A stretch of 64,000 bases of DNA from assembly GCA_019914945.1 (NCBI GenBank), contig CM034099.1, forward strand, positions 434,001 to 498,000, read 5' to 3'. Source of the stretch: Typha latifolia. Taxonomy: Eukaryota > Streptophyta > Magnoliopsida > Poales > Typhaceae. Of this stretch, positions 47,177 to 59,996 are shown in pieces. The notes below the pieces were generated by a model, which was not told the DNA's origin, did no database searches, and saw only the letters and a program-made list of their open reading frames with translations. The position numbers and the translations under genes are program-made. Each line of letters begins with the position of its first letter. The stretch's first letter is position 1.

Positions 47177-50039
47177 TCACTCTTTTCCATCCGCGGCTCG
47201 AAGCGAGCCCAACTGAACAGGTGCTTGTGTCTGCACCACTTTGGATGTGCCGTAAATGGATAAATCAACTCCCTGAGCTTTCTCCTTCTCAATTTGTTCC
47301 TTGATCCAGAAGTATGTGAACCTCAGGCCATCCTACAACAAAAAAAAATGGTTTAACAATCAGTTAACCATGGACTCAGGCAGATAATTTTAAAAAGTCT
47401 GAAGCATTGGATAAAAGAAGATCCTGCAAATACCCTCAGTCTCATTGTTGGGGCCCAACCAAGCTTCTCTTTAATTAGAGTGTTGTCAGAATTACGGCCA
47501 CGGACACCCTCTGGACCAGGAATGTGATGGATAGGTAGCTTCTTGTCCTCAAAGCTGAGAATTATTTCAGCCATTTCATTCATGCTAACCATTTCATCAC
47601 TTCCAATATTTACTGGCTCTCGGAAATCAGACTTTGTCAATCTAGTAGAAGAAACAGAAAATACTTAGTGGAAAAAGGTCCAACGTGGTTAGATTAAATC
47701 TGAAAAACCTAGGAATTTCTCTCTGCCAGCCTTCAGATGAAACTTTGCATTCCACTAGTAAATAGTAAAATATCTACAAATAGAACTGGAATTGCATCTT
47801 GATCATGAAGAAATCAATAGTCACATAGGAACTCTATCAAACTTTGCCCTATAAATGCTGTCTCGCTAGCCATAAAATTATATTAAACAGTCATCACATA
47901 AAGGGAAATATTTTCACATCCTATCATTCAGTTCCATTAATCAACCAGATAGCACTCCTCTGTATATAAAGAATATCAAACTCTTTTTCAGATTCCAGGG
48001 AAAACTAACTTTTTATTTTCTGGAACTTCTTCATGGGATTAAAGATTCACTTTAAACAGGACTATGCAGAACACTGTTTTGCATCAAGAACAGCTAACGT
48101 GGAACAAAACAGATGTAAAGTCTCGTAGAATTTTTGTTCAGCCTAAAAACAGCATCCCAGGTAATTTTCCATCTAACTGAAACACCCTGAGCTAAGTATA
48201 CCTGGATTATCTGGCCTGAAGAGCCACAGTTTCTTCTTACTTTATGTCAAAAGCGTAATAATGTGCTCTAAGCAGACATGATACTAATCATATTACCTCA
48301 AGACGCCTTCCACACACTCGTCAATGAAAGTAAAGGATCGAGTCTGCAGCCCATCTCCCCACATCTCAAATTTATCTATAGAAGTTAGAACCTTTCTACA
48401 GAAAGCAGCAGGTGCCTTCTCCCTCCCACCTATAATGCAAGTGCAGAAAATCCAAGTTAATATGGAACCTAAAGTGTTTGTTGACAAATGTATAAATATC
48501 AGCTAATGTACTTACCTTTCCATGTTCCAAAAGGGCCATAAATGTTATGGAAGCGCCCAACTCGACACTCAATGCCAAAGTCCTTGGTGTAGTGCTTGCA
48601 TAGTTCCTCTGTTGCGAGCTTCTCCAAGCCATAAGCATCTTGAGGCTACATGAGTAATAGCACCAGTTGATGTAAATTAGTAAGTATTGTTACATTGGAA
48701 GGTCAATTAAATATAGCACAGAGATCAACAAACCTCAGCAGGCCAAGCATCAGATTCCTTCAAGCTCACGTTAGTCTCCAATTGCTTGAATTCAGGGTAG
48801 ATGCAGGCACTGGAGGCATAGAAGAACCTGCACAAAGCAACCGCTGACTGTTCAGAATTAAGTGCAAGCAAGAAAAGGAGCACAAAAAAGCTAATGTAGT
48901 ATATATATCTTCAGAAGCAGCCTAAAAGCGCATGATGAAATAAGAACCAAGTAAGATCGATGCATATACATACTGCAACACAGAAAAGAGTTATCTGTGT
49001 TTGGATGTCCTCAAATGCATTGATAATTCAGTACTTCCAGCAAATTGGAGCAACGACAATTAAAACAACGAAAAAAAGAAGTGAAACTAAAAATTTCTTA
49101 CTACACATTTGGGTAGTTCCAAAATTTTGAAAAAGCATAAAATTAAATAGCTATGATTGCTACGAAAAGAATTATTTTCTATGACAAAGATATAAGAGTA
49201 AGAATTAGCACATCTTATCATTTAGTTATTTAATACCTACAGATGTAAAGGTACCTAGTTTTCTTTTCTCTTTTTTTTTTTTTAATCTTAAGAAAACTGC
49301 TTCGGTGACAGTTAATATTAAATTTAAAGATGATTTCTACCTTTCTGGTTTGACTCACTAGTCACTGCAGTAACATACTAGTGCATTGAGTAGATACATT
49401 GCATTATTTTCCTGGTGGGATTTCACAAATATGATGCCGTATGTAAGCTCATCAACGTAAGATTGATATAAAAACAGGGTTACTGCAATGAATATTTGAA
49501 GGCTTTTATACGGTAGAAAGAAAGTTCAACTTAAATTTGAAACAACTTGGACTGTAGAGAACAAGGGATACATATAGATGTCAGCGACTAAGCAAGTATG
49601 ATAACAGTTAAGAAACTACAGACCTTTTCACGCCATTTATCCTTGCAGCTTCGAGCATATTGAAACTGATCATAGTGTTGTTGTACATAATAACAGAATG
49701 ATTGGACTGAATAAAGCCCATTCCTCCCATATCAGCAGCAAGATTGAAGACATGGTCCACGCCAGTGGTGACCTTCAAGCAGTTGTCCATTACCCTCAAA
49801 TCAACAAGGTGGAATTCATGGCAGAACATATCTTCAGTCATATGCTCATTCTTCTTCCAGTCTGAGGCGATAACATAATGACCCTCGCTCTTCAAACGCC
49901 TCGCGATATGGGAGGCAATGAATCCGCCAGCTCCAGTTATTGAGATCCGTAAATTCTCGGAAGGCCAGTACGGTTCCCTCTCCAGCTCTGCATAGGTGTA
50001 CTCACCATAGATGGTTCCATCTTTTCCACTGCTCCCCAT
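47177..50039 (-). CDS. GME: GDP-mannose 3,5-epimerase
   Basis: Six coding exons, read 50039-49624, 48827-48734, 48645-48516, 48429-48297, 47641-47434 and 47332-47177. All junctions are GT-AG and in frame. The product is 378 residues (Arabidopsis GME 377). The enzyme converts GDP-D-mannose to GDP-L-galactose in the cytosol. This is a committed step of the Smirnoff-Wheeler ascorbate pathway and also supplies L-galactose for cell-wall polysaccharides. It is an extended short-chain dehydrogenase: the NAD-binding GAGGFIASH is at about 36-44, the catalytic Cys147 lies in YASSACIYPE, and Tyr175/Lys179 lie in YGLEK, equivalent to Cys145, Tyr174 and Lys178 in Arabidopsis allowing for small N-terminal length differences. 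The C-terminus ends QLGSLRAADGKE as in other plants. A further intron splits the 5' leader. Confidence 0.98.
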
Positions 50040-51545
50040 TCTGCAATATTCATGAACATGTTATGGTCTGTACTTCTAATATTAGCACACAATTTGACAT
50101 GACCATCTCAATAGAACCGATAAAGTATATGAACCACGAATAATGTATTATGAGCAAATTGAAGTGGCAAATAAAATGGCACAGATCTATATCAAAGTAC
50201 ATAAACTCATGCTTCAAGAACAGAATGAAGAAAACAAATGCACTGCCATTGTGATAAATTATGTGCCAAATATCTAATTCATTATCTGCCACCCAACTTA
50301 TATTAAATATTTAAAATAGCACCAAACATGAACCTATTCCAACTCCACCATAAAAGGCACAACAGTGATGGTTTTTTTGTAAGTATTCATCACTGAACAC
50401 GTATAAATTTACAGCAGCAAATTTTTAGTTCCTGTGAGCAGTACACCGCGAGCTAATCCACAAACCAAGAGTAAACGAGTAAACCATAGCAAGAAATGAT
50501 AACTAAGCAAAAGGTACCACCATTGTTAGCAAATTAGCACGACTAATGGAACTCATTGGGCCAAGACAATCGGAGGATAAAAGTCAATGAAAAGGAAAAC
50601 ACTAAACATGATCTACAACTGTATTCCATCTAAATTTGAGAATAGCTTTCTGGAAACCTTCTTCACCATCAAAATTTACTTTGATTTATCCTCAGCAAAA
50701 TAATTTATGCCCAACAGAGCATTTCTCGGAGAAATTTTATATTAGAACACCATCCAATCAAATCATCTGTTGCTCAAACTTGACAATAGCCCTCATAGCT
50801 TAAATCAGTTCTCAGGAACCAAATCAATAATGCATTAGGAGTTATGGAAGCAGCTAGAGTTGCAAACTGTGAGCAAATCAGCAGTTTCTATAACCAAAGG
50901 TAGACTCGTAAGATGGCGGGTCGTCACAACAGAAGTCGTAAAGCAAAGCACAAGGGAGGCAGCGACGAAATAAAGATAAAGAGACAAAAATGACTCCTTT
51001 CAATAATATCATCAAAAAGAAGAAACCAGAAGGGACATCCCATAAAGAGATCCAAAGAGCTTAATATCCGCCTAACAAAATGATTCCTTTTTTTGAGGAC
51101 TGATAAATTCTATTACGACACGAAAAAAAGAAGAAGAAGCAGACAACTAAATCTAAAGCCAACAACGTACTCCAAGAGAGAATCCAAAAATAACCACCTC
51201 AAATTCTGGAACCAAGAAAGTTGCCAAATGAAACGATCCCTCATTGCCATTCTACAAGACCTACCCAGGCTTCATAATCCGAGGTAGTACAACTAGGAAA
51301 AAAATATACAAAAAGCTAAAAAGAAAAGGTCAACTTCCACATATGAAGATTGTGAAACCAAAACAAAATCTCTTACAAAAAGCGGACAAAGATTCAGAAA
51401 AAAAAAAAAAGAGCTCCAATCTTTCTCGGGCTCATTGAAACCTTACCTTGGATGCTGCAAGACCCAAGTCACCGAAACGAGCAGGAAGCGAAGTCCGCGA
51501 CGAGATCTCGGTACCCAACTGGGTCTCCTCGCCTTTCCATTAAAT
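50040..51545 (-). promoter_or_regulatory. GME: 5' leader of GME with a 1.4-kb leader intron
   Basis: A leader exon at about 51545-51447 ends CATCCAAG before GTAAGG. The acceptor ATTGCAG lies one base before the start codon (50041-50044). The intron 51446-50041 is therefore 1406 bp. Long leader introns often raise expression of plant housekeeping genes; this effect is inferred. Short open frames within it are not called. Confidence 0.7.
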
Positions 51546-51560
51546 AGACACGACAAAGCT

Positions 51561-51572
51561 TATTATATATTA
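51561..51572 (-). promoter_or_regulatory. GME: TATA box of GME
   Basis: TAATATATAATA on the minus strand lies about 30 bp upstream of the inferred start of the leader exon. Confidence 0.5.
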
Positions 51573-54168
51573 AAAAAAATCAAGATATTTTTACAGTGAA
51601 GCCCTCCAGTTTCGGGATATTTACTTTTAAATACGGTGCAATTGGTAAAATTCGCGGGACCCGTCGCGATATGTAGCTCTCAATCCAACAGCCTTAATTT
51701 ATTGTCGATCCAAGTCGTCCGCCAAAATTTGACGGCCAGGATATGGCCACGAATCGTAGTCGGCCCATTTCTCGAGGTAATCCTCTCTCTATCTGTGTAC
51801 TTTCTTATTAGTAATTTTTTTTATCAAATTAAACGTGAATTAAGTGCGCATCTCTTTCGGCGTACGATGTACCAAAACAAAAGGAGCGGTTTATGATCAG
51901 AAGTACTGAGATCCGACGGTGAGAAATACAGCATTAGCACGGGGGTTTGGATTTTGTACCAGACTCACAGGGTGAATAGGGTACCTTGTCTTTGGATTCT
52001 CTGCGACGTATGACCATTGGATTTTTAGTGCGACCGTACACATTTGGATTGTTTACGTCGTCCTTTTACCAATGCAATAATAGAACCCATCTCGATAGGG
52101 ATTCCCGGAAATGCCACTGGAATTTCCAACCCTTTTTTGGGATTGGAGCTCAAAATTGACTTAAAATTTTGATTTCTTAGCTGGTTAATGAAATTTGGGG
52201 ATGATTGGATCGTGTTTGAATGTGGATTAATAGATTTGCTAAATTAGAATGAAAGGAGGAAAAAGAAATCAAAATTAAGAATCATCTTAATTAATAGTCC
52301 ACCATGTGCATACCAAGGAGTTGATAATATGATACTGTGGCAATTTTTGTTTTAAAAAAAATATAAAAAACCACCAGCTTAATCTGATCTGGAGATATTG
52401 GTATTTTATTTCCATATATGAAGCTATCATTGAGGTGACAAGAGTGTGGAAGATACATGGCAACGTGTATTATTTGTAGTGGAGGAATGCTACTAATGAT
52501 TGAGGAGGTTGTTACTTATTAGCCTCCATAATTTGATGTCAATGTCTTGTTTGGTGCAACGTTCGTACTACCAAGATTTCAAATCTCTAATAATGTTTAG
52601 TTTTTCCCGTTTTATATTATTTAAATCACAAATTAAGTGGGTGTCACAATCGCATTGTAACTAGAACCATTACTTATCGGACCAATTATAGTGGGCTTAA
52701 GCCTGAGCCGAGTCGACAATTTATCATGTTAAAATCTAACCTCATTATAGAGAGAGAGAGAGATCGAATCTCATAATTTAAATTAAGGCACAGACAGTGG
52801 ACAAAAAATCGTTGACCCAACCTGCAAAAGAATAGGTCGGACAAGTACCCATGTTTAGCTCTAAGTTTAATTTGCTTAATTGCATTATTTTGATAGTAAT
52901 ATAATAGGCCTTTACTGATCTAATATGGGATTTTGTCTCGGGCTTTTGAGGCCCAAAATATATTGGCCCATTGGGCTTTTCTTTCCAAAGCCCGTCCAGT
53001 ATCGGAAACCTTACGAATAAAATGAGTCAGTAACCATGCAATAATGAGTTGAACATGTGTTTTGGATCATTGAAAGGTCGTTCAAACATTTTCATCATGT
53101 TTCGGTTAGTATAAATGTCATAAATGTCGTCTTTTGAAGTGCTTAATCATAAGGTTTAGAACTAGAACTATATGAGAAAAATCTCTTAGAAATTTGAATA
53201 ATTATACTTTGCACTCGGAACATTCGTTCGATCAGACGCTTGGCTTTTATACATCCAAGCTAGGAAGGTTGAGTTATGATCTAACTTAAAATAGTTTTTT
53301 TTAATCTTTTACTTTACACATATAAACCCTAGAACCTAGATAGGTCATGGATTAATATGAAAAGATTATTTCTTGGAGCCTTTACGGAGATTTATTAAAG
53401 CATTCTTAGTGACAAGAGAATATTAGAGAAATTGGATTAATTCGAAACCTCGTATCATTGTTTCTACTTCGTTAGAGCAAGTTAATGTCTCGAAGGTCAC
53501 TGAGAGGCAGTACAATCAATCTCGAGAGTTATTAATCAATTACCAAAAGTAATTCATCGCAGATTTTAGCAAGCAAATACTCTTCGTGTTTTTTCATGTA
53601 AAAATCTTATAATTGATGTTTGCCATCTTTCCTTTCTATTATATTTCTAGTTATTTGTATATTGAGGTAGGCATGCATTCATCTCCTATATATATATATA
53701 TTTATTTATATTATACCAATGTATCATCGATCGTTTCTGTCAGCGGTATACAACTAAGTGTTTCCAAATTCCAACTACCGAGATTAAATAAATGTTAGGT
53801 GTGGGGCGTTTGAATCGTTAATTACTTCCCATAAATCTGCGTCAATTTTTGTGCCTAAAATAGCGAACATGCAAACATGCATGTACTCATGCATGCAACT
53901 AATGGGAGCTAATATCATTTACTCAGCCATGTGACTATGTGATACATCGTTTTCCACTTGACTCGCATGAGTACTAGTCATGTGAAGAACCTCTACTCCC
54001 ATGCCCATGCATAACAAGATTCCATCCATCTGCAAATATATTGAGTATATATAACTTAATTAGATTGTTCAAAATGATATATTAGTCGCCATCAACAATG
54101 TTAATTCACTTGTAGTTGTTGATGTTTTCACTTAGAATGTTTGTAAAGGGTCTGTATGCCTAACATTA

Positions 54169-54209
<41 letters not shown>

Positions 54210-55124
54210 GATATATAACACTTGGCCAACTCAATTAATTAAACCACAGATTTCAATGTGAATTTATAGTAAGACAGCTATATCTCACCAACTTGCATGC
54301 CGGCCTAGCTTGTATTAAATGATCCAAGTGGGAAACCATCAAATTCACTACTTGGTCGCACACAGTTACAAAATTTGAGTAATTGCTATGCTTATAGAAT
54401 ATAAAACCGAATTATGTGTCAATTTATCTGCCATTTAGTGTTATATATGTGTAATTTAAAAAAGATTAATTACACTAATGTAGGGGGAAAAAAATGCATG
54501 CCTATGCAATTAATCCCTACGCCCATAGCAGGATATATTGCAGCTGAAACCTACTCCTTTTATTTATTTATTTCTTTTCCTTAAGATTCCATTAATTAAG
54601 CTAAATGCCTTTCTAAGGAAAGAGAAATCTAATTAATTTATTTCCATACATAGCACCTAGCCTTCATGGAACACATGCATGCTTGCATGCATTTTTCACA
54701 CGAATTGCTTTCTTCCATTGCATTTTCTGTTAGGAAACATGCTTGAAGTGATAGTGAAGGAGATTCATTAGTATTAATTAGGAGTGTCTTAAAGTAGCAA
54801 GATCACTACTGGATCCAATGAACTGTACTAGTTATCTAGCTCTTAATTAGTGCAATCAATTAAGGAATTAATCTTTCTTACTCTATAAATTTACTGTTAG
54901 ATTGAGCAGTTGGGATGTTCCATAGCACTTGCGTCCCTCTTTTCTACTGCATGTATTGCCTTTCCACTGTTAATCACTGCTACTGACATATGCCAATCAA
55001 GAAAAGAAATTAATATCTATCAACATTGGCTTCCTCTCACTCCTTCAAAATAATAATTAAAAAAGAGAACAACCACGTATGAAATTGTACTGGTCAATAA
55101 AGTCTTTTCGTCACTCTCTTCTCC
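51573..55124. other. Intergenic region between GME and the KCS gene
   Basis: About 3.5 kb of AT-rich sequence with no supported gene. It holds (TA) runs near 53688-53700 and 54172-54206, several ATGCATGC palindromes between 53.87 and 54.7 kb, and the promoters of GME (left, minus) and the KCS gene (right, plus). Confidence 0.55.
54172..54206. repeat. (AT)n microsatellite
   Basis: An uninterrupted AT run of about 35 bp in intergenic DNA. Confidence 0.93.
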
Positions 55125-55131
55125 TATAAAT
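55125..55131 (+). promoter_or_regulatory. KCS: TATA box of the KCS gene
   Basis: TATAAAT in a CT-rich context, 82 bp before the start codon. It would give a leader of about 50-60 bp. Confidence 0.6.
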
Positions 55132-55212
55132 TCACATCATCTCTTCTTCTATGTTACTGGTCTTCATCATTTAGTCCCTCATATTAGCTAGATATATTAT
55201 AATCTGGTCACT

Positions 55213-57920
55213 ATGGAAGACAAGAAGCTTATATTCAAAGCAAACTACCTCAAGCTCTTCTACCACCACTTCATCACTTACTCCCCTCATCTATTCCTCA
55301 TCACCATTGTAGTGCTACTCCTTCCACACCTCTCAACTCTAGTCATACCCAATCTTGGTATCAAACTATCAACTCTTGCCATCGCTTTCACCCTCCTAGT
55401 CTGCATGGTGACTATATGCATCATGAATCGCCCACGGCCGGTTTACTTGATCGACCTCACGGGCTACAAGCCGAGTGATGCCCACAAGGTGACACGCAGG
55501 ACCATCTTGAAGCAGTTCGTCGACTGCGGTGAATTCACCGAGGAGAGTTTAGTGTTCCAAAGGCGAATGCTGGAGAGGTCGGGGCTCGGGGAGGCGACGT
55601 ACTTCCCTAAGTCGCTGTTGAGTATGCCGATAGATACGTGCTTGACGACGGCCAAGGAAGAGGCCGAGACGGTCATCTTTGGCGCCGTCGACGAAATCTT
55701 GCGAAAGACGGGGGTGCATGCGAAGGAGATAGGGGTGTTGGTGGTGAATTGTAGCCTCTACAACCCTACGCCGTCGTACACGGCTATGATCGTGAATAGG
55801 TATAAGTTTAGGGGAGATGTCATCTGCTACAACCTTGGAGGGATGGGTTGCAGTGCTGGACTCATTGCCATAGACCTTGCCAAGAACCTCCTTCAGGTTA
55901 GTTTATGTTAATCGAATGCTCTTATGCTAGATTAGTATTCGAAACCGCTAATTACTTTACAGCTAGTAAAAATTACAATTCTTTCTACTGTAGAAGGTCT
56001 ACAGTAGTCAGGTTGAGCTAGGACACGCCTAGGAGGATATGCGCAGGCCTGAAGCATTTGTTAATATCAGTACCACTTGCTTCTTGTTTGTCTGATGCTC
56101 CTAGTACTATTTATCTGTTTATGTCACAAATATTTTCTTTTATTAAATAGTTCATGCATACTGCAAGCATGATGTTTTAAACTAGCTAGCTTCTGCTATT
56201 TTCTACAACAAAATATATATAGTTTTTACATACATCCAATTACAACTTATCAACCACCCTGATCAATGTTCCTCAGTTTGCAGTGTAGAGGAACATGGAC
56301 TCAAGGAGTCATTTAATGCAAACTTAGTATTCACCTCTATTAAAGTTTGCTTTCGTATGATCCGCTACAACACGATCAAATTCCATTCATCACACAAGCC
56401 CATAAGGGAGCTCCACGTTGGCAATTCCATAAAGATGGAGTTGTCATGCAATGGCTCCAGGAACGTGTACCATGATCAAGTAGAGCCCTGGCTACTAGAA
56501 TGCGGGCTTGATCAGTAAAATAAATGGGTAGAGTAATTGCAGGTGGGTGGATGCTAATTTAATTTTTCTACCAACAGAGAGAAACTGAGAGTAAATTTTA
56601 TTACAGAGTGTGTCAGTCTGGAGTATTGATAGATAGATTAGTAAATACCTGCGGATATATATACTATTGCCGTTGGGTTGGGTTGTGTTAATTCTTGTTT
56701 TCTTTTTAACTTTATTACTATTAAGTTTTACCTGCTGGATTAGTAGCATGCATTCAATGAAGGGGAATGCCAAGTACCAAACTGTAGGAAATTTATGCAG
56801 TCGAGGCTGCTGCTACCATAAATGAGGCCGTTGTGGAAGTGAGAGCACCGTTCAACATCTTTATGTGATCTGTATCTTTCATGCATGTATTAAGAGGATT
56901 GATTTCCAAATCCATTTGATTTCTGTCTCAAGTCTGGGCCATTCTGACTTGCTAGATTAATGCACTGCATTAACTGTACCTGTAGTTAAGGCAAGCACTC
57001 TTAATCTCTTAAATATGCATATGGAAGAGATCACTTGCATTCATGAAGTGCACCTCTTATTGCATTTGCTACTAGTAGTATTCAAGCAGGTAAGTGCTAA
57101 TTCTTTCACCTGAAATACTAACGTCAATCAAAAACAACAGGTGCATCCAAATAGCTACGCATTGGTGGTTAGTACTGAGAACATGACACTCAATGGATAC
57201 TTGGGAAATAACCGATCAATGCTAGTCACAAACAGTTTATTTCGCATGGGCGGCGCCGCCATCCTCCTCTCCAACCGCCGGTCGGACCGCCACCGTGCCA
57301 AGTACCGCCTAATCCACACCGTCCGAATTCATAAAGGCGCCGACGACCGGAGTTACTCGTGTGTCACACAGGAAGAAGATACCGATGGAAAGATCGGCGT
57401 ATCGCTCTCGAAAGACCTAATGATCGTCGCCGGCGAAGCCTTAAAGACTAACATTACAGCACTAGGCCCATTAATCCTTCCTATATCTGAGCAGCTCCTA
57501 TTTTTAGCAACCACCATACTGAAGAAAATATTCAAATTCAACATCAAAACTTATATTCCCGACTTCAAACTAGCACTTGAGCATTTCTGCATCCACGCCG
57601 GCGGCCGCGGAGTTCTCGACGAACTGGAGAAGAACATAAATTTGAGTCCATGGCATATGGAGCCATCAAGGATGACACTTTATAGGTTTGGCAACACTTC
57701 GAGTAGCTCACTGTGGTACGAGTTGGCCTATTGCGAGGCAAAAGGGCGAATCAAGAAGGGTGATAGGGTGTGGCAGATTGCATTTGGGTCTGGATTCAAG
57801 TGCAACAGTGCAGTTTGGGTAGCTCTGAGGACTGTTGATGGTGTGAAGGAGAACCCTTGGGTTGATGAGATCTCCAAGTTTCCAGTTCATGTGCCTAAGG
57901 TGGTACCTCTTCTTATGTAA
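55213..57920 (+). CDS. KCS: 3-ketoacyl-CoA synthase of very-long-chain fatty acid elongation
   Basis: Two exons, 55213-55896 and 57141-57920, with a 1244-bp GT-AG intron after LAKNLLQ, a position shared with CER6-type genes. The product is 487 residues. It condenses malonyl-CoA with a long acyl-CoA in the ER elongase, feeding cuticular wax, suberin or sphingolipid synthesis. There are two N-terminal membrane segments (about 25-45 and 52-72) and the FAE1-type condensing domain. The catalytic Cys213 lies in GGMGCSAG, His380 in FCIHAGGRG and Asn413 in [12 protein letters not shown], so the triad is intact. It ends with GFKCNSAVW and a short tail. The chain-length specificity and KCS subfamily cannot be fixed from sequence by eye. 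Confidence 0.96.
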
Positions 57921-58009
57921 ATTTTGATTAGCACTATATATAACTCTGGTTGTAGCCTTTTGAGGCATGCAGTTGAACTTAGCAATTTCATTACTCTAAT
58001 TAAGTTACA

Positions 58010-58710
58010 ATAAATTATATCTCACTTTATTCTTTCATTGCAGCAATTAAGCTACAATTCCACACCATTCTTAGCAAATCTAATTAATCTAGTAAGTAAG
58101 ATTCACTAAGCATTAGCCAAAATATCCTGCGACTGCATGTGCCTCATACTTAAACAAACCCCTTGCTCTTGGAATTAATCTTCAGCAGACCATATAAAGA
58201 TCCCAGAGAGCTTCCCTTCCGTCTTCAGACTCTTGCGAGCACTAATTGCAGTGTCTGCAGTGCTAAAGCTTAATTGCCACAATAGTCCCTCCATTGTAGT
58301 TTAAAAACTCTGGGTATCGTAGTAGCTCACGTACTGTGACGCTATTGTGTTTGAGTCGTACCCATAGAATTCGAAGTTTACATATATAGTCCATAAATAT
58401 TTGAGTACTTAGCCCACAAATTAAGGTTGGTAATGGTATTTTGCACTTCCTCATGATCATCAAATGGATCCATGGAAGCAAATTTTATAACTCTATTGTT
58501 CGTAATTTGAGTGATCAGTAGTTGCCGGATGCACTTGGCGAATGTGTCGCAATCACCTTGGAAATTCTCGTACATTGTTGACATACTCAAAAAGTCTTTT
58601 AATTATCTTGAATCTATTTATAGGAGACTAGTTTTTGGTAGCCTTTCTTGAGTACCTTAGAATGGCGGTTAGAGTCTACACAATCTAACTTTCCTCTGCG
58701 GAAGGTCCAA
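58010..58710 (-). pseudogene. Truncated GH18 chitinase pseudogene
   Basis: On the minus strand this matches the neighbouring chitinase gene from its active-site region (from YEHF, residue 154) through the stop and into the 3' UTR. It has frameshifts and small indels, including one that splits the frame near 58400-58480. Upstream of about 58590 similarity resumes with the intact gene's promoter: a TATA-like element at 58615-58622 and a GTTAGAGT...CCTCTG(C/T)GG block near 58667-58699. The first half of the coding region, including start codon, signal peptide and the catalytic Asp residues, is deleted. It is a tandem duplicate decayed by internal deletion. Confidence 0.9.
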
Positions 58711-59023
58711 AAGATAAGATGAGATCCCGTCAATGGTTGCAATTAATTTTTGGATAAGATATTGTTTTCGGATTAGTTTTTCTTGCCCACCCACCCCCCC
58801 TCTAATCCGTTTCTTTTCAAGCCCTATCACATCAGGTTACGTCGGTGGCAAATCATGCACTTAACTCATTTGAAATGATTTTAGATTAGCTAATAATAAA
58901 ATTACTAATTTACCATTAAAGTAACAAAACAATTCAATAATTCATATCTCACTTTATTCTTTCGTTGCAGCAATAAAGCTACAACGCCATTATTAGCAAT
59001 TGTAACAAATCTAGTGAGATACA
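58711..59023. other. Spacer between chitinase pseudogene and gene
   Basis: Non-coding. The right part is the 3' UTR of the intact chitinase and shares CTCACTTTATTCTTTC(A/G)TTGC with the same position behind the pseudogene (about 58020-58041). Confidence 0.6.
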
Positions 59024-59938
59024 CTAGGCATCAGCCAAGAGGTCCTGAGACTGCGTCTCATACTTGAACCCCTGGCTCTTGGAATCATCAGCAGACCATA
59101 TAAAGATCCCAAAGAGCTTCCCATCCATCTTCAGACTCTTGCAAGCACTAATTGCAGTGTCTGGAGACACTACATTTGAGGAGTTTCCAGTGGTAAAGCT
59201 TGCCAAAATATTCCCTCCATTGTAGTTCGAACTCTGGGTGTTGTAGTAGTTCACGTACTGCGACACTGTTGTGCTTGAGTCATACGCATAGAATTGGAAG
59301 TTCACATAGTCTATAACATTTGAGTACTTAGCCCACAAAGCTTTGTAATGGCTTTGCACATCCTCATCATCAAATGGAGCTATGGAAGCAAATTTTATGA
59401 CTCCAGTGCTCTTTAGAGTGGTCAGTAGCTGCCCGATGCACTCGGCGAATGTATCGGAGTCGGCTTGGAAATGCTCGTAGTCGACGTCGACGCCGTCGAG
59501 ATTGTATTCTTGTATGATGCTAGTTAGCGAAGAGACTGCGTTAGCAACCCAGGAGTCTACTGAGGAAGGTTTGAAGTATGCCGGATTACTGTCCACGCTG
59601 TCGCCACCGAGGCTGAGGGCTACTTTTACGTTGGAGTTGGCGGCTTTTATGGCAGAGACGTCAGATGGCGAGAGGTTGGCGGAATCCCAGAATATATTGA
59701 ACTGGCCGTTGGTCGGAGAGGGAGGTGAAGAGGTTGTGTAGTCGATGGCGAAGGCGAGGATGAAGTGGAAATTGACGTTTGGATTTATCGGGACGTCGGA
59801 GAATTTGACGTCCCGGAATTGAGCTCCGATGTACTCTCTGAAGAGATTGGAGTTCTCTGCTGTTGTAAATATTGGTGTAAGAAGTGGGAGAAGGGATTGC
59901 ACAAGAAAGAGCGAGAAGAAGAACTTTGAGAGACCCAT
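59024..59938 (-). CDS. Secreted GH18 chitinase (tulip-bulb chitinase-like)
   Basis: A single exon of 304 codons. Residues 1-27 form a signal peptide (hydrophobic core, likely cleavage after ...FTTA), so the protein is secreted or vacuolar. The mature part is one GH18 barrel: [11 protein letters not shown] at about 104-114 (strand 3) and the catalytic LDGVDVDYE at 147-155 with Asp148, Asp151, Asp153 and the proton donor Glu155 all present. There is a late Trp in [11 protein letters not shown]. These enzymes hydrolyse chitin beta-1,4 links and act in defence or as storage proteins. The [20 protein letters not shown] start and the overall length resemble the class IIIb bulb chitinases of Liliales and related proteins in other monocots. 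A TATA-like ATAAATA lies about 50 bp upstream at 59990-59996. Confidence 0.94.
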   Translation of the reverse strand: MGLSKFFFSLFLVQSLLPLLTPIFTTAENSNLFREYIGAQFRDVKFSDVPINPNVNFHFILAFAIDYTTSSPPSPTNGQFNIFWDSANLSPSDVSAIKAANSNVKVALSLGGDSVDSNPAYFKPSSVDSWVANAVSSLTSIIQEYNLDGVDVDYEHFQADSDTFAECIGQLLTTLKSTGVIKFASIAPFDDEDVQSHYKALWAKYSNVIDYVNFQFYAYDSSTTVSQYVNYYNTQSSNYNGGNILASFTTGNSSNVVSPDTAISACKSLKMDGKLFGIFIWSADDSKSQGFKYETQSQDLLADA

Positions 59939-59989
59939 GATGGAGAGTTTGGATTAGTGTTGATGAGAATTGGATTCGGGGAGGGGTTG

Positions 59990-59996
59990 TATTTAT
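59990..59996 (-). promoter_or_regulatory. TATA box of the chitinase gene
   Basis: ATAAATA on the minus strand, 52 bp before the start codon. The same element survives in front of the pseudogene at 58615-58622. Confidence 0.55.

Noticed and set aside
55464..55676. Antisense open frames inside the KCS, ATPase, DUF506 and ELC coding exons
   Set aside because: These are shadows of GC-rich coding sequence on the other strand; none has recognisable features.
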